Positions 53,030-64,000 of a DNA stretch of 64,000 nucleotides are shown piece by piece; positions within the stretch are counted from its first letter, which is position 1, and the number at the start of each line of letters is the position of its first letter. The stretch is from Bryopsis sp. KO-2023. Taxonomy: Eukaryota; Chlorophyta; Ulvophyceae; Bryopsidales; Bryopsidaceae. Both the position numbers and the translations under genes were made by a program. The DNA is taken from positions 2,604,001 through 2,668,000 of the forward strand of contig BSYQ01000002.1 in the NCBI GenBank assembly GCA_030272585.1, written 5' to 3'. The notes under the pieces are model-generated. The model was not told the DNA's origin and did not search any database. It saw only the letters and a list, made by a program, of their open reading frames with translations.

Positions 53030-55560
53030 TCCAATCAGGTTCCCAAGGGATGATTAACTGGCAACTGTTTTCTTTGGTCTGAAATTTCAGTTGACTATTA
53101 TAGAAAATTTCTCTTAAAGGCAGAAGAAGAAAAAGGGGAAAAACACCATACTCCTCCCTTTTTTTCAGCTAATTAACACCCAATACTTACCTTCGCATAA
53201 TCAAACTGATGTTTTCCTTGGCCACCCAATGCAGAGATCGATCAAACCAAATGCAAGAGCAGAATGCCTTTCTGATAAATTAAAAAAACACCGAATAAAT
53301 TTCGTTGTGCTTGCTGTGTTCTCTAAATTGTGAAGTGCTCCTCTTCACAAAAACTTTTATCTTGGGATCCAGCATGCTATTTATTTATGCTTTCTTTCAT
53401 TTGAAAAAAAAGGTTCTTTGATGGCTGTGGGGAGGAGAAGGGGCAGGGAGGGGAGCTGTGAAACAGTGGCAGTGATATCAGATAAAACCCCCCAAACCCG
53501 CAACCAGCAAAACAAAACTGGAAAACCGCCCCCCCCCCCCTGGAGGCACTTTATGTTTCATCCCGTCAATATCCATTCTCTTGGTTTTTTTTTGGGGGGG
53601 GGGGAGGGGGAGGGGGTTTGAACAGCGATATTCAAAATAATATCAACAAAGAAGAAAAACAGCAGGCGAAGGTGAAACATGAAAGTGGGTTTATCACCGA
53701 GGTCGTGCGTGCTCACCTGTGGCGCGCTGCGACTGGTCCGGAGTTGAGTGCTTTACTCACGTCGGTTGCAACCCTGACCTTCACTGAGTGCTCGAACCCA
53801 CGCAAAAAACCCTGGGGTGATCCGTTACGAAATTTATGGGGGTCTAAATATCTTCCCAAAAAAAGAGAATCCAGCATGTCTGACCCTGCGACCTCGTACC
53901 GCCGCGCTCCAGGACGTCACGTGTATTTGTTCGCCACCGGAAAACTGGCAAGGGAACGCACACCCACCCTCAGAAAGGAAAAAGGATATCTTTGCTCGCA
54001 CTTCAAAAGTAAGACGGAGGCCTGTTGCGTGACTGTCTTGTGAAACTGCCGAACGCTCGCAATGGAAAATATGGAACTGGTAGGTTTTTTAATGGCGCTC
54101 TTGTTCATCGCTGACCCGTACCGGCTTTTTGAGGGTTTCGTCTCGTTTTTCGCCATCTGTTGTTTTTGGAATAGTGGTCGGTGTCTACATATACTCCTTT
54201 GGGAGGGGGCGTCGGCAGCAGTTTTAGGTCGGCCGGCCGGTTTTCTCTTTTTCGATTTCTTTCGAAGGCATGCCATCTTGATGGTACCATGTCACTGTTT
54301 TCGAGGCGCTTTTTCCCATGCTTGCTGTCGTGTGGCTCTGCTGGTATTTTTTGTGAGTGCTGTGAAAACTTGCATGCATGTATATTAGGCAACCAAGATG
54401 TTGGCCCAAAGTTCCACGACATCCTCACCTGGCGACCGCGACGAGCTCTCGAGAGCGCTGGCCTGATTTGCTGGGGACAAGTTGACGATTGGGAGTCAAC
54501 GGAGGTGGAAAGATACGAGGATGTCTTGAGTGACTCTGGGGCGTCTGGAGACAGAATCCAGGTTGTCTGCAGTGCTGGTTATCTTTTTAACAGCGACGTC
54601 GATGACATCGAGCTTTGCGAGTCCGTACCCCGTTTAACGTTGAGGAAGGGAATTCCCCTCCTTGACTTATCCACACTCCTTGGCGATGGCGTTGTCGGAA
54701 GCGACCCCCCTGTGGCAGCCTCCCATCAGCAATTGCAGCAGCCCTCTAGCTACACCAGCGACGATCCTGTTTCGACGCCATCCTGTGCGCTCAGGGAATA
54801 GAACGAGCGCTTGCATACACAGCTGTAGGAATCGGTCGAGGAGAACAGGAAACTCAAGAAGAGTGTGGAGGGCTTGCAAGTGAGCAAATTTGAGAAACAT
54901 TGGAATTTCTTGGATGAGTTCTTTCTGAATCTCTGTGATTTTTGCATCTTTTTTTTTTTTTTCATTTCATTTCACACCATCGTTTTGTTTTTTTCTTGCA
55001 GAAGCAACTGGAGGAGTCAAATAATCGATGGGCTCAAGCAGAGCATGCTGCAACTGCTGCAGGATTAGAAAACAGGACGCTGGCGATGCAGCTAGAGGAG
55101 GTGGAGAGAAGGAAAAAGGTGGAAGACTCTGGAGAAAACAGGGGAACCATCATGGCAACCGTACCAGAACGGGGTGGAAATGCGGGGGAAAGGGGGGGAA
55201 ACTTGGTGGAGCGTCTGGAGGAGCTGGCAGAAAGTGAAAAGGTGAAAAGCGAGAAGAGTAGTCGGGCTGCCAGCCCTTTTCCACAAGGGTCTGAAAATGG
55301 TGATCAGGATCCAGATTTCGCAGAGGGGGAAGTGAGGGGAGCAAGGGGTGCCAAGTGGAGAAGGAGGGTGACTGTAGTAGGTCTGGGGACAGCTGCTGTG
55401 GGATTGTCAGTTTTCTCTATAAGGAGGACGATCAACATTGGTATTAGACGGTAACTCCTTTACTGGTTGGATTTTTTTCTATTTGGGTGTGGTTTGGTGG
55501 AGGGTGGAGGAAAAAGAAGGGGCGGGGCGCTTGGGGGGGGCAGAAACACTTTCGATTTGT
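53030..55560. repeat. Segmental duplication, block C
   Basis: Partner of 36790-39400 with shared order of non-coding and coding motifs. Divergence is moderate and includes many indels, so the duplication is not recent. Confidence 0.65.
54062..55454 (+). pseudogene. SEKSSR coiled-coil family, copy C
   Basis: The exon plan is that of copy B: 54062-54079 (start exon, six codons), 54389-54879 and 55002-55454. The last exon is fully open (QLEESNNRWAQAEHAA, SEKSSRAASPFPQGSE, hydrophobic VVGLGTAAVGLSVFSI, end RRTINIGIRR). Exon 2 is damaged. Its length is not a multiple of three, its start is out of frame with DDWESTEVE, and two in-frame stops (TAG near 54799 and 54827) interrupt CALRE-NERLHTQL. A full-length product is therefore not expected. 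The intact last exon may mean recent inactivation or an alternative start. Confidence 0.65.
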
Positions 55561-57048
55561 GCTCCATGTTTTTAACTTTTTCTTTTTTCTGTTTAGGAAT
55601 TCTGGGAGATAAGAATAGCCTTGGTTGAAAGGGGGGCGGGGGCTGGAGAGGAGCAGCAGTTAGTGGACAGTTTTTCTCTTGGACATTTCCTACAGAAACC
55701 TTGTGAGATCACTTTCTTGTTGCATTTTCGTAGAATCAATGGAGGCTTCATTGTGAACGAATTAATAAGGCATCGAGAGGCAGTCCTTTTGTGGGTGCAA
55801 GAATAGCTGATGAGAAGAAAGAAGTCGGGGTCCATTTTTGATGCTGCTGGAATCTTGGTAGGGTGCCCAAGAGGACGAAGAATTAAAATCCGGAGCATGT
55901 GGATGGTGCTGGCTTAAATTGTGGTGGAAAAGTCTGACCACATTCCATATTGAACTGCTGAAGGGGTGAGGTGAGTAAACCATGAAAGAAACAATCCTAA
56001 TGCTACCCTGATGTTTTCATGGAGAGCAACTGATACCCTTTCTTGCTCCTCACTTTTTTGCAGACAATGCAAATGATCATTCAAGAAGAATCTGGGTTTT
56101 CTGTTTTGGGGTTTGACTGCAGCAGCTATGCTTCTCAAGTTTGATGGGCTGGTGGTATCTGATTTTTGCATCTTTTCCCTCCCTTTCATTCTTATTTGTT
56201 TTTTCTTCTTTTTGAAGATGAAGAACTGTTGAGAAAAAAATGAGCTCCATTAGCCTGTGATAGACCTTTTCATGTCAGCATCCCTTTCTTCGCCATTCAT
56301 CCAGCAGACTGCTTCCCCCCCCCCTTTGTTTCGAGCCCAGTTGCTCCAGTGGGAAGGTTGGACCTTCAAGGTCCTCCTTGAATGCTGTGAAACCTCTTAA
56401 GCATTTTTGGTGTTGTGGGTATTGTTTCTTACCTGAAATTATTTTGAATGCCTCCAGAATCTATGCGATTTGCAAGTTTTATGCAAGGAGAACAAACCCT
56501 TATGATTTTCCAGTCATCGACATTGTTATCATTGGAAAAAGCACAAGACATATTACTGTGAATTGATGGTTGTTTACAGTGAGATCCTCACAAAAATTCC
56601 ATCTGGTGTTTTGTTCGGGAGGTGGTCAGGTTGATTTTTTTGCCTTCTTCCTTGACTAATTAATACAAAGCAAAAAAATTCATGTAACCAGATTTTAAAA
56701 AAGGGGGGTCTTGCCAGAAGGGTAAACAAAGAAATCACCTGAAATCCATTTTCGCAATGGATCGTTGCAAGAAATTCGAATTGTTTTTTTTTCTTGAGGC
56801 AGCAGTTGAGTGCTAATTTTTCCTGATTTTCCCCGAAAACAAAACCAATTTCCCTCCTTGATCTGAAGGCTCCCCCCCCCCAAAAAAAAATAGTATGGAA
56901 ATAGGAGACAAAAAATTGATGGAAAATCAAAGCAATCCACCCTGAAAAAAAAAAAATCTGTGCATGTTAACTTGATCGAATGATCGATAAAAAAGAAAAA
57001 AAAAACAAACGTGATTCTGAAAATAGAACAGCGCCTTTTTGACGCCAC
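55455..57048. other. No convincing gene
   Basis: A possible exon at 55598-55672 (VERGAGAGEEQQLVDS) follows copy C but has no partner. 56400-56900 shares scattered similarity with 19760-20100. Otherwise AT-rich. Confidence 0.35.
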
Positions 57049-57525
57049 TCAATGCGACTCAATTCGATCTTTGGGCTGCTTATTGCCACCATCATCATCA
57101 GAGAGGGGCGGCGGGATTTCCTGAGCCTCATGTTCCGCAATCCATATCCCCACGATATAAGCATCGATAAACAGCTGCGAGATATGTGCAATCACGCAAG
57201 GAATCGTGATCAACCCCAAATCCCCCACCTCACTCTCCTTCAAAAACGAAATAACAGTCACCGTAACCGGCAGCGTTTTCTGACTCGCCATGATGAGTAC
57301 CGCTTTCCGCTCCCTGTCGCTCAACCGCAGGATGCCCACCCCTGCAAAATTAAACGCCAAAAACACCAGGTGCATGGCGATCGCACCCGCGAGCGCTTCG
57401 AGAATGTTCACGACGCTCTGTTTCGTTATCCCCTCCTGTGAACGGCTGAGCGTTTGCCACACAATGCAAACGAGCGACACGCTGCTCGTCAGACTGAGGA
57501 GCGTCTTGTACCTCGTGACGAATCG
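57049..57525 (-). CDS. BASS/SLC10-family transporter, C-terminal exon
   Basis: An exon of 159 codons with an acceptor (GTGCAG) at its right end encodes hydrophobic helices and the conserved block RKAVLIMASQKTLPVTVTVI, then LGLITIPCVIAHISQLFIDA. ASQKTLPV and the IPC-x-H-x-QLF-ID pattern are typical of bile acid:sodium symporter relatives in plants (BASS4-like plastid carriers) and SLC10A7. At least three membrane segments are visible. The C-terminus is acidic (EHEAQEIPPPLSDDDGG). Upstream exons should lie between 57.6 and 58.5 kb on the minus strand, but I could not assign them. Confidence 0.7.
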   Translation of the reverse strand, partial: RFVTRYKTLLSLTSSVSLVCIVWQTLSRSQEGITKQSVVNILEALAGAIAMHLVFLAFNFAGVGILRLSDRERKAVLIMASQKTLPVTVTVISFLKESEVGDLGLITIPCVIAHISQLFIDAYIVGIWIAEHEAQEIPPPLSDDDGGNKQPKDRIESH

Positions 57526-58950
57526 CTGCACAGTCACGTGGGTTTTTTTTTTTTTGTTTCTTTTCAAAACAAAAACGACAGATCGGCATCAAAACACTTG
57601 ATTGAATGCGACGGCTTAACCAGAACACAAGACGTCTTTGTTGACGTCGACATCAATGCCAACCCAACGACAACCCCAACCCCAGCTTAAACCCGCCTCG
57701 GCTGGGTTAAACGCAACAGCGACTCCTGTCCTGGGCTTGAGGACCAGAAGCGAAATCATCTTCACGGTGGCCGTTTTGTTCCCGTCATCGCTTGTTGGTT
57801 GTGGAGGCCAGGTACCAGCTTCCCGTATCCCCGTCGTGCTTTTTTTTGTCGAACCCTCATCATCCACAACGAAGCTGGTCGCTCTTTCTCAAGAAATTCC
57901 ATAACGATACAACGCAGGGCGTACATTCGTTTTCACCTCGAAAATCGGAGCATCGTGTTGGCGGAAAAGTGCTGCGTTTTCATTTTCTGAACCTGAACAC
58001 GTCGCATCTTACCACGGAACGGGGACCTCTCTGCTCCTCTGAGTGAAGAAGCGACCACGTTAACGTTAAACAACGTTGTCTCGATTGTGAACCCAGAATC
58101 CCAGGGAAGGGCCTAGCACATCGGCGTTTCCTGGCCTTGGTAACTGTGAGGGAGGAGCTCCTTCGGACAGGAATATGTGGGATAGAGAGATGGAGAGCAT
58201 GACAGCAGAAGGAGGCCAAAGCGAAGGTGAGTCATGTTCTCGGGGTCGTGTCTGCCAGAGCACAGCAGGCTGTTCATCGTTTGGTGGGAAAACTTCGATG
58301 TTTGTTTGTTTGTTTGCTTGGCGGGTAGTTTTCTCAAACGAACGCCCACAAAATTTCCTTTTTTTTACCCTTGAGGGAATCTTCCTAAAAGCGAATATCA
58401 GCTTCATTGTCACCATCTGTGGTCGACACTTGATTTTTTCTTTTTCGTTGGAATTCTGGAAGCTTTCTGGGTGGGCTCTTTACATGGCATTTGTGTTCGT
58501 CTGTCGGTAATATGGAGGAGTGACACAGATCTCATGAGACCTTGCGTTTCATTTTCTTGTTAGTCCAGAGAGCGTTGAGGGGTTTCGAGAGATTCGACGC
58601 CATAGACGAAGGCGGGTTCTCAGCACAGGTACAGTCGATCCAAAATGATGAAACACCAAAAGGAGGGGACAGTATTTGTTGTTTGCGCACGTTTCGAGTC
58701 TCAGGAGATTTTTAAACGACCAGGGAGGGGGGAGGGAAGGGGGGATTTCTGCCACAGTTTAATTATTGCAAAATTTTACAATAATACTTTTGGTGATGTA
58801 AAAATGTGATTGTGTTCCTCCCTGGTCATCAGAATTACCGTTTGGGTTTCGTTACCATGGCCCATGGGCCGCCAACCTTATGGGTGCTTCGAAATCACAA
58901 GAGACACAGAAAAACGAAGCTCGAAAGCTTGACAAATCAGTGTGGTTCAG
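57526..58950. other. Probable upstream part of the transporter gene, unresolved
   Basis: Contains long poly-T at 57543-57556 and GC-richer DNA from 57600 to 58200. Minus-strand exons are expected, but none is identified with confidence. Confidence 0.3.
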
Positions 58951-61060
58951 ATGAATGAAGGCGCGAGAACAGAGCGTGATGAACATCTGAGCACGGAAGA
59001 GAAGCTCCACAAGATGCTCCTTCAGTCATTCTCGCTTGTTGGATCCCTCCAACAAGGGACTGCAACCTTGCTCCGTGATACCCAGAACCGCGATAATAGA
59101 AGAGTGGAAAGGTAGGCCGCTCTCTGACCGTTGGATTTTCTGAGCACGAAAAATAGTGCTCGCCAGAACATTGCACCAACAAAGGAACAGCTCAAGCAAG
59201 AACGTTTCCGTGAGAACATTCAACCCTGAACAAAGTGAGTGAAAAAACAGCGGTGTCGAAGATCACATTTCCTGTGCATTTGTAACGGCTCCCGGGCTGT
59301 TGCACACTGGACGGAAACCAGTTCGGGCTCAAACGTTTCGCACTTTCAACTGGTTCGACCAACGCTAACGCGATGCTTTCGTTTTCTTGCCTAACAGAGT
59401 ACACCAGGATGATCATCGACAACGTACGGAAACTGTTCTGGTTCAAGGTAGTTTTTTTGCAAGGCTCGTCGAAAAACGTAGTGCAGTAGCTGTCTTGGAA
59501 GAGTTCACCGACTAAGCACGAATAACGTTTTGATTTTGCAAGGAGCCGCAACCGGGAAAAGTGCCTCCACTCCTGAAGGCATGCAGAAACAAACATTTCC
59601 GGACTGCCAGGGTAACAATTGATATTTGTCGTGTGCATAAGACAAAAGCCTCTTCATTCAACCAAATGAAATCGGCACGTAGACAGAAAAAAAATCCCCC
59701 CCCCCCCCACACACACACAAAAAAAAAGAGTATTTTTTTTGTTTTTTCTGGCGTGTCTTTCTAGTATTATTTTCTGACTGAGGGATTTTTCTTGTATTCC
59801 CTCGATGCTAGAGGCTCTGGCCTGGCATGTCTTGTGATCTTTTTTTGGTTGGTTGTTTCGAGCAGGTGCTCATATCGTTGGGCGTGGATGTGAAGGTGGC
59901 GGGTGACTCTCACTACACACCATTGCACTGGGCAGCAGCTGGGAAAGACGTCTCAACAGTCCAGCTGCTTCTGGAGAGAGGTTTGTGAAGGAAGAAACAA
60001 AAGCACATGCACAGATGCAGCCTGGCATTTGTTGCGCAATAAGAAAAGGTTTTTTGAAAGGATTCTATAGCTCCACAATAGCTTGTGAATTGACCACCCT
60101 GCAGTAGTAGTTTGTGCATCCGGTCAGAGAAATCTCAGCCAGGAAATTTATGTTATGTTTTGAAGCCTTCATTTTTTTTTTTTTCTGAGAACATAAGGTG
60201 CACATGATTGTTTTGATCGCAATTTATATGAGGGAGAACCATTTTTGCATCGCGTTCTACGTTTTTTTCAGGTGCGGATTTCAATGCCCAATGCGACACT
60301 AAGAACACTCCGCTGCATTTGGCGTCCAAGTCAGGTTCTTCTGACATTGTGAAGAAGTTGATCAATAAAGGTGAGTTTGTCAGATTTTTTGAGCAGAATT
60401 GACCTTTTGCTTGTTCCGAGGTAAAAGCTGCAACCCTTTTGGGATGCTTTTTTTTTTGAAGGGGCTGGAGTGAATGTTCAGAACGACCATGGAAGAACTC
60501 CACTGCATTTTGCATCCATGTTTGGTCATGTTGATATTGTCAAAAGGTTGCTGGGAGCAGGTAGGATGCACTTCAATTTATTTTTTCTTGTTGATTAAAT
60601 TTTTCACCTCTTACTCTGAGCTTTTACTAAAAGAGGTTCTGAAAATGTCCACGGATATGGGAAAAAATATAAATCATTAAAATTAATAGAAGACGTTTCT
60701 CAATATGCAATATTTTTTTTTTTTTCTGCGTTAGGAAAAATATCTCTCTCTCTTTTGTATGTTCGAAAACCACTCATGGACATAGGTGCAAACGCATGCT
60801 AAAAAATGTAAGCCTTGTGGAAAGAATCAGCTCGCATGCCCATTTAGTTTTTTTTTTGTTAATTCATTCCATTGACCCCAAGTTTATGTAATTGAAACCT
60901 CTGAAGACAGTTTCGGATCCATATGTTTTTCGAAGGTGCAAGGAAAACTATTCAGGATGAGAAGGAGAACATTGCTGCTGCTGTTATTTGCACAGAGTTT
61001 GCGGGAGAAGATGACGATAAGATCAAAATGAAAATAGAAAATCTTTTTTTTGGTGCTTAA
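58951..61060 (+). CDS. Ankyrin-repeat protein
   Basis: Eight exons (58951-59111, 59157-59209, 59398-59447, 59543-59611, 59866-59980, 60272-60370, 60462-60560, 60936-61060) connect in phase into 256 residues. The N-terminal 90 residues are charged and helical (STEEKLHKMLLQSFSLVGSL). Four ankyrin units follow: PLLKACRNKHFRTARVLISL, YTPLHWAAAGKDVSTVQLLL, NTPLHLASKSGSSDIVKKL and RTPLHFASMFGHVDIVKRLL. The second and third units each occupy exactly one 99-bp phase-1 exon, the classic one-repeat-per-exon arrangement that lets repeats be added by exon duplication. The acidic tail ends in KIENLFFGA. A protein-binding adaptor is the likely role; the partner is unknown. Confidence 0.85.
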
Positions 61061-62070
61061 AAGAAAGAAAAGAAAACATGGAAAACCTATACATATATTT
61101 GATTTCCGAGTGAATCAAATAAAACATTATTAATATCTCTACTATGTTGTTGTGCTTTTTTTTTTCAGACAAGAGATTTTTTGTGCCTTCGTTTCAATAC
61201 AACATAATATGATATAATATTGTATCATAAACTTACAAATTACGACGTTGGTTTTTCTGCTATTGCTGTTGTTGCCGTCTCTTTCGGATGTGTCGAGCTT
61301 TGCTCATGAAAGGCTTTTTTCTGTTTTCTTTTTTGATTCTTCTGGTGTTTTTCTTTTTTGATTGGTTTTGTTCGCTCGTTTTTTTTTGGAAGGGGGTTTT
61401 GGTTCCTTTTTTTGTCTGTCTAGAATATTTTGTTAAAAAATTTGATGGGTTTACGAACTTTTCATCGTTATTGGTGCTGATCTGCTCGGGGATGAGGGGA
61501 GAACAAAATTCCCCCTCAGATTTTGGAGTCCAGGAGACGATTGTCGCCACCAGTTCAATTTTGATTTTTGATATGCTCCTGGAATACCACCAGTTCGATT
61601 GTATTTTTTGATATGCTCCTGGTATACTTGTTTTGGATGCACAAAAAACAGTATATGCAACAGTATATAAGAAAACTCAATTCATTTTTTTTTTTGGAGG
61701 CATGTTTTCAGGGAAGAGAGGGCTTTGTTTGGAAGTTCCCTTCCTCTTCTTACCTAGCTTTGACTTTGAAGCTCGTTTTTTAACAAGATATCAGGGACAA
61801 AACTTACAATAGCTGAACATCTGAATAATTACAGGGATGGTGTCTTTGTAACGCAGTGTTGAGCAGCTTTTTCTGTGATATTTTTGAACCTTTGTTTGAG
61901 CCAGTAAAGCGCTATTTTCGCACCAACAGGAGACAAAGAAAAGGAATTTGTTTTTGGGGGAGGGGCACCTTTCTTCGGCACCTTCTTTTATTCTCATTTC
62001 CGGGCCGAGTGAAGTTTTACTTTCGTTTTTTGACTGATAAATCCATCCTTGAAAAATAAGTTTTGCTCAG
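61061..62070. other. No gene seen
   Basis: AT-rich DNA with long T runs. A short direct repeat (TTGATATGCTCCTGG with ATACCACCAGTTCGATT) occurs at 61567-61625. Confidence 0.4.
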
Positions 62071-62205
62071 TGGATGCCTACACAAGGCGGAAGGGGGGTA
62101 CCGCCGACGCCGTCGCCGACACCGTCGTTCGTGACAAGCGCGTCGGCGACGTCACCAGGAGCGTCGGCGACGGTGATTGGCACATCGGTTGGGGCACTCA
62201 CAGCG

Positions 62206-62430
62206 TCGCCGTCAAGTGTCATTCGTCGGCGACGCTGCGTCGGTGACGGGCGCGTCGCCGACGGCATCGTTTATGGCGTCGCCGTCGAGTGTCATTCGTC
62301 GGCGACGCTGCGTCGGTGACGGGCGCGTCGCCGACGGCATCGTTTATGGCGTCGCCGTCGAGTGTCATTCGTCGGCGACGCTGCGTCGGTGACGGGCGCG
62401 TCGCCGACGGCATCGTTGTGGCGTCGTTGA
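62206..62430. repeat. GC-rich tandem repeat, 73-bp unit, three copies
   Basis: ATTCGTCGGCGACGCTGCGT recurs at 62221, 62294 and 62367, a 73-bp period. The second and third copies appear identical over most of the unit. It is built from GTCGCCGAC-type inverted words and extends in degenerate form to about 62100. The composition is far more GC- and CpG-rich than its surroundings. Confidence 0.85.
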
Positions 62431-63700
62431 ATGGTGAAGCCATACCGTCGCCGACGATTTAGTCCCAATTCGCCGCGTACCGTCTCGCCGCCGTCAGACA
62501 TGCGCATTTCAACACATGACTCCACTTTTCGGACTTTTTCACTCCTTTCGTCGAATCCCGAAGTGTCGAACGGCATTGCAGGGACGTTCCCGTCAACGAG
62601 GACAGGTCCCCCAACAAGTGACGAGCAATGTTTTAGCGAAGGTTTTCAATACGAACAGGTTGTCAGAAGTGGCACTGTTGCTCTTCTTGGGTATGTGGAT
62701 GTTTGCTGTTGCTGGTCGTAGCCCTTTCTTTTCTGAACCGGGTGGAAAGCGACCCTCGTCGAAACAGTAAGTTTCTGTGCGCAGAAGTTTTGGCCGCCGC
62801 TGCACGGGATGCGTAAAGTCTCGAAGAAAAATTAAGCAGCTGCCTCGTCTCCTATTTTTTTTTCATTCATTTTGTCGTTGTTGGGATTGTTGGTATTTGG
62901 ACAGGAACGCGAGAGAATCGAGCGGGAACAAAAAAAGAAATTGGAGGAGGAGGAAAAAGAAAGGGAAAAAGAATTGAAACGAAAGCAGGGAAGAAGAGAG
63001 GTTGAGGCAGCAACAAGAACGAGAACAGAAGCGTCTGGAAAAAGAAAAAAAAAAGGACGGAGAGCCGAGGAACGAAAGAGGCAGCAACAGGAAAAACGAA
63101 GGTGAATTAATATATTCCCATATTCAACTTCATTTTCTTCTTCTGTTCCTTCATATGGTTGAATGTTTCTTTCCTTTATACAGTTTTTGGCTGATTGGGG
63201 GATTTTGAGTTGGAGCCAATCATAAGTATGGCAAGAACAGTGCCCCGGGGGAGATAAAAGGGCAGAGAAATAATCACCCCGAAATTTTCTTGAACGAGTC
63301 CTATTATTTATATTTTGTTTTTCGATAGATGTCGTTTTGCCTCATTGTCTTGTGAGAAAGCCACCACCCGAATCCCTCTTCTTGCCCTGAAGATGTCCCC
63401 CTTCATTTTACGCTCCATCAATGCCTTCATCATGCTTTTTCCGGCAGGGAAAAGGAGCTCCAGAAAGCTTTCGCCGCTAAATTGAAGGCTGCCCAAAAGG
63501 AGCTCCAGAAACAAATGGATGCCGGCCCCCTGGACGATTTGGAGATGGAATGGGAAAGGATTGCTGAGGCGGAAAGAGCTCAGGACTATGGCTCTGACAC
63601 AGCCGGGTCGAAGAATTTGGTCGGCATGCAGTCAGGCCAGAATTTCCGCCACCTTATCTCCAGCTTCAAGAGGCATTCCCCAAAATGGGCGATGAGGTAG
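62431..63700 (+). CDS. Charged coiled-coil protein with a possible membrane segment (exon model incomplete)
   Basis: Open blocks at 62516-62765 contain a hydrophobic stretch (VALLLFLGMWMFAVAG). 62905-63105 is a Glu/Lys/Arg-rich coiled coil (EREQKKKLEEEEKEREKEL). 63449-63700 ends the gene (EKELQKAFAAKLKAAQKEL, DDLEMEWERIAEAERAQDYG, stop at 63698-63700). The middle block changes frame twice around runs of A (near 62990 and 63050), where the Gln/Arg/Glu pattern moves between frames. Splice junctions into it are therefore uncertain. No enzymatic domain. The 5' end may lie within the GC-rich repeat region. Confidence 0.45.
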
Positions 63701-64000
63701 GGGTCTCCTCAAAATTAAAAAATATAAAATTTCAAGTCTGATTTGTTTAGCAGTACTTGCCACATGATGGCAGTTGCTTATATATATATAATGGAGTCCT
63801 TTTGTATTTCTTTTCAAGCACTTTTTGAACAGCATAGTTTTTGTCGTTTAATTTGAAGTATTTGATTTCATACTTTCAAATTTAAGTTCCCACTGTTATG
63901 GTCTATCTATGACTCGATGCAGCCAACACTTTTCTAGCCAAACTAAAGCTCTTCCTTCGGGTCTTTATCATCGAGTCCATGGATTCCCTGTAACCGATTT

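Noticed and set aside
62868..63105. Dedicated leucine-zipper transcription factor in the charged block
   Set aside because: Glu/Lys/Arg-rich sequence without a basic-zipper spacing; frame changes around A runs make the exact sequence uncertain.
1..64000. CRISPR array, operons or bacterial regulatory signals
   Set aside because: No spaced direct repeats of suitable length; spliced genes and tRNA structure show eukaryotic nuclear DNA.

Overview
The window is nuclear DNA of a eukaryote, most likely a unicellular alga or related protist. Genes are split by many short GT-AG introns (about 50 to 350 bases, keeping reading phase across up to eight exons). There is a nuclear-type tRNA-Leu, F-box/WD40, ankyrin, WW and XMAP215-type proteins, and several classes of eukaryotic transposon. 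A glucan-phosphatase-like protein with a transit-peptide-like N-terminus and a BASS-type transporter exon point to a plastid-bearing lineage. I cannot name the species.

Layout. 1-4.3 kb: remains of two LTR retrotransposons. One is on the minus strand, with a primer-binding site and LTR near 2.0 kb. The other is a 5'-truncated RT-RNaseH-integrase frame on the plus strand. 4.6-7.2 kb: a frameshifted C-terminal half of MnmG/MTO1 on the minus strand, with a GH5 mannanase fragment inside one of its introns. 7.6-12.0 kb: a plus-strand gene joining an XMAP215/MOR1 C-terminal domain to a long coiled coil. 13.0-14.5 kb: an intronless, GC-rich CobW/ZNG1-type GTPase with a repeated promoter motif. 15.1-16.7 kb: a complete hAT-like element with an 8-bp target duplication that carries a LINE fragment. 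18-26 kb: copy A of a coiled-coil family, two small secreted cysteine-rich peptides and an F-box/WD40 gene. 26.3-33.3 kb: tRNA-Leu(UAA) and, 100 bp upstream of it, an intact chromodomain-type Ty3/gypsy element. 33.6-36 kb: a MITE, another LINE fragment and a second F-box/WD40 gene. 37-41 kb: copy B of the coiled-coil family and a diverged copy of the 9-11 kb coiled-coil exons. 42.5-51.5 kb: ankyrin-WW, coiled-coil and glucan-phosphatase genes. 53-55.5 kb: copy C, a pseudogene inside a duplicated block of about 2.5 kb. 57-61 kb: a BASS exon and an ankyrin gene. 62-63.7 kb: a GC-rich 73-bp tandem repeat and a charged coiled-coil gene.

How the parts relate. This is a gene-sparse, duplication-rich region, not a pathway cluster. 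Three strong original signals emerge. The first is a complete -1 frameshift signal (slippery heptamer, 6-nt spacer, 11-bp stem) between gag and pol of the Ty3 element. The second is that element's LTR, which carries a tRNA-like fold with a perfect Pol III B box while the element sits next to a real tRNA gene. The third is a three-copy family of apparently tail-anchored coiled-coil proteins spread by segmental duplication. All gene models were built by eye from splice signals and reading phase; no search was run.
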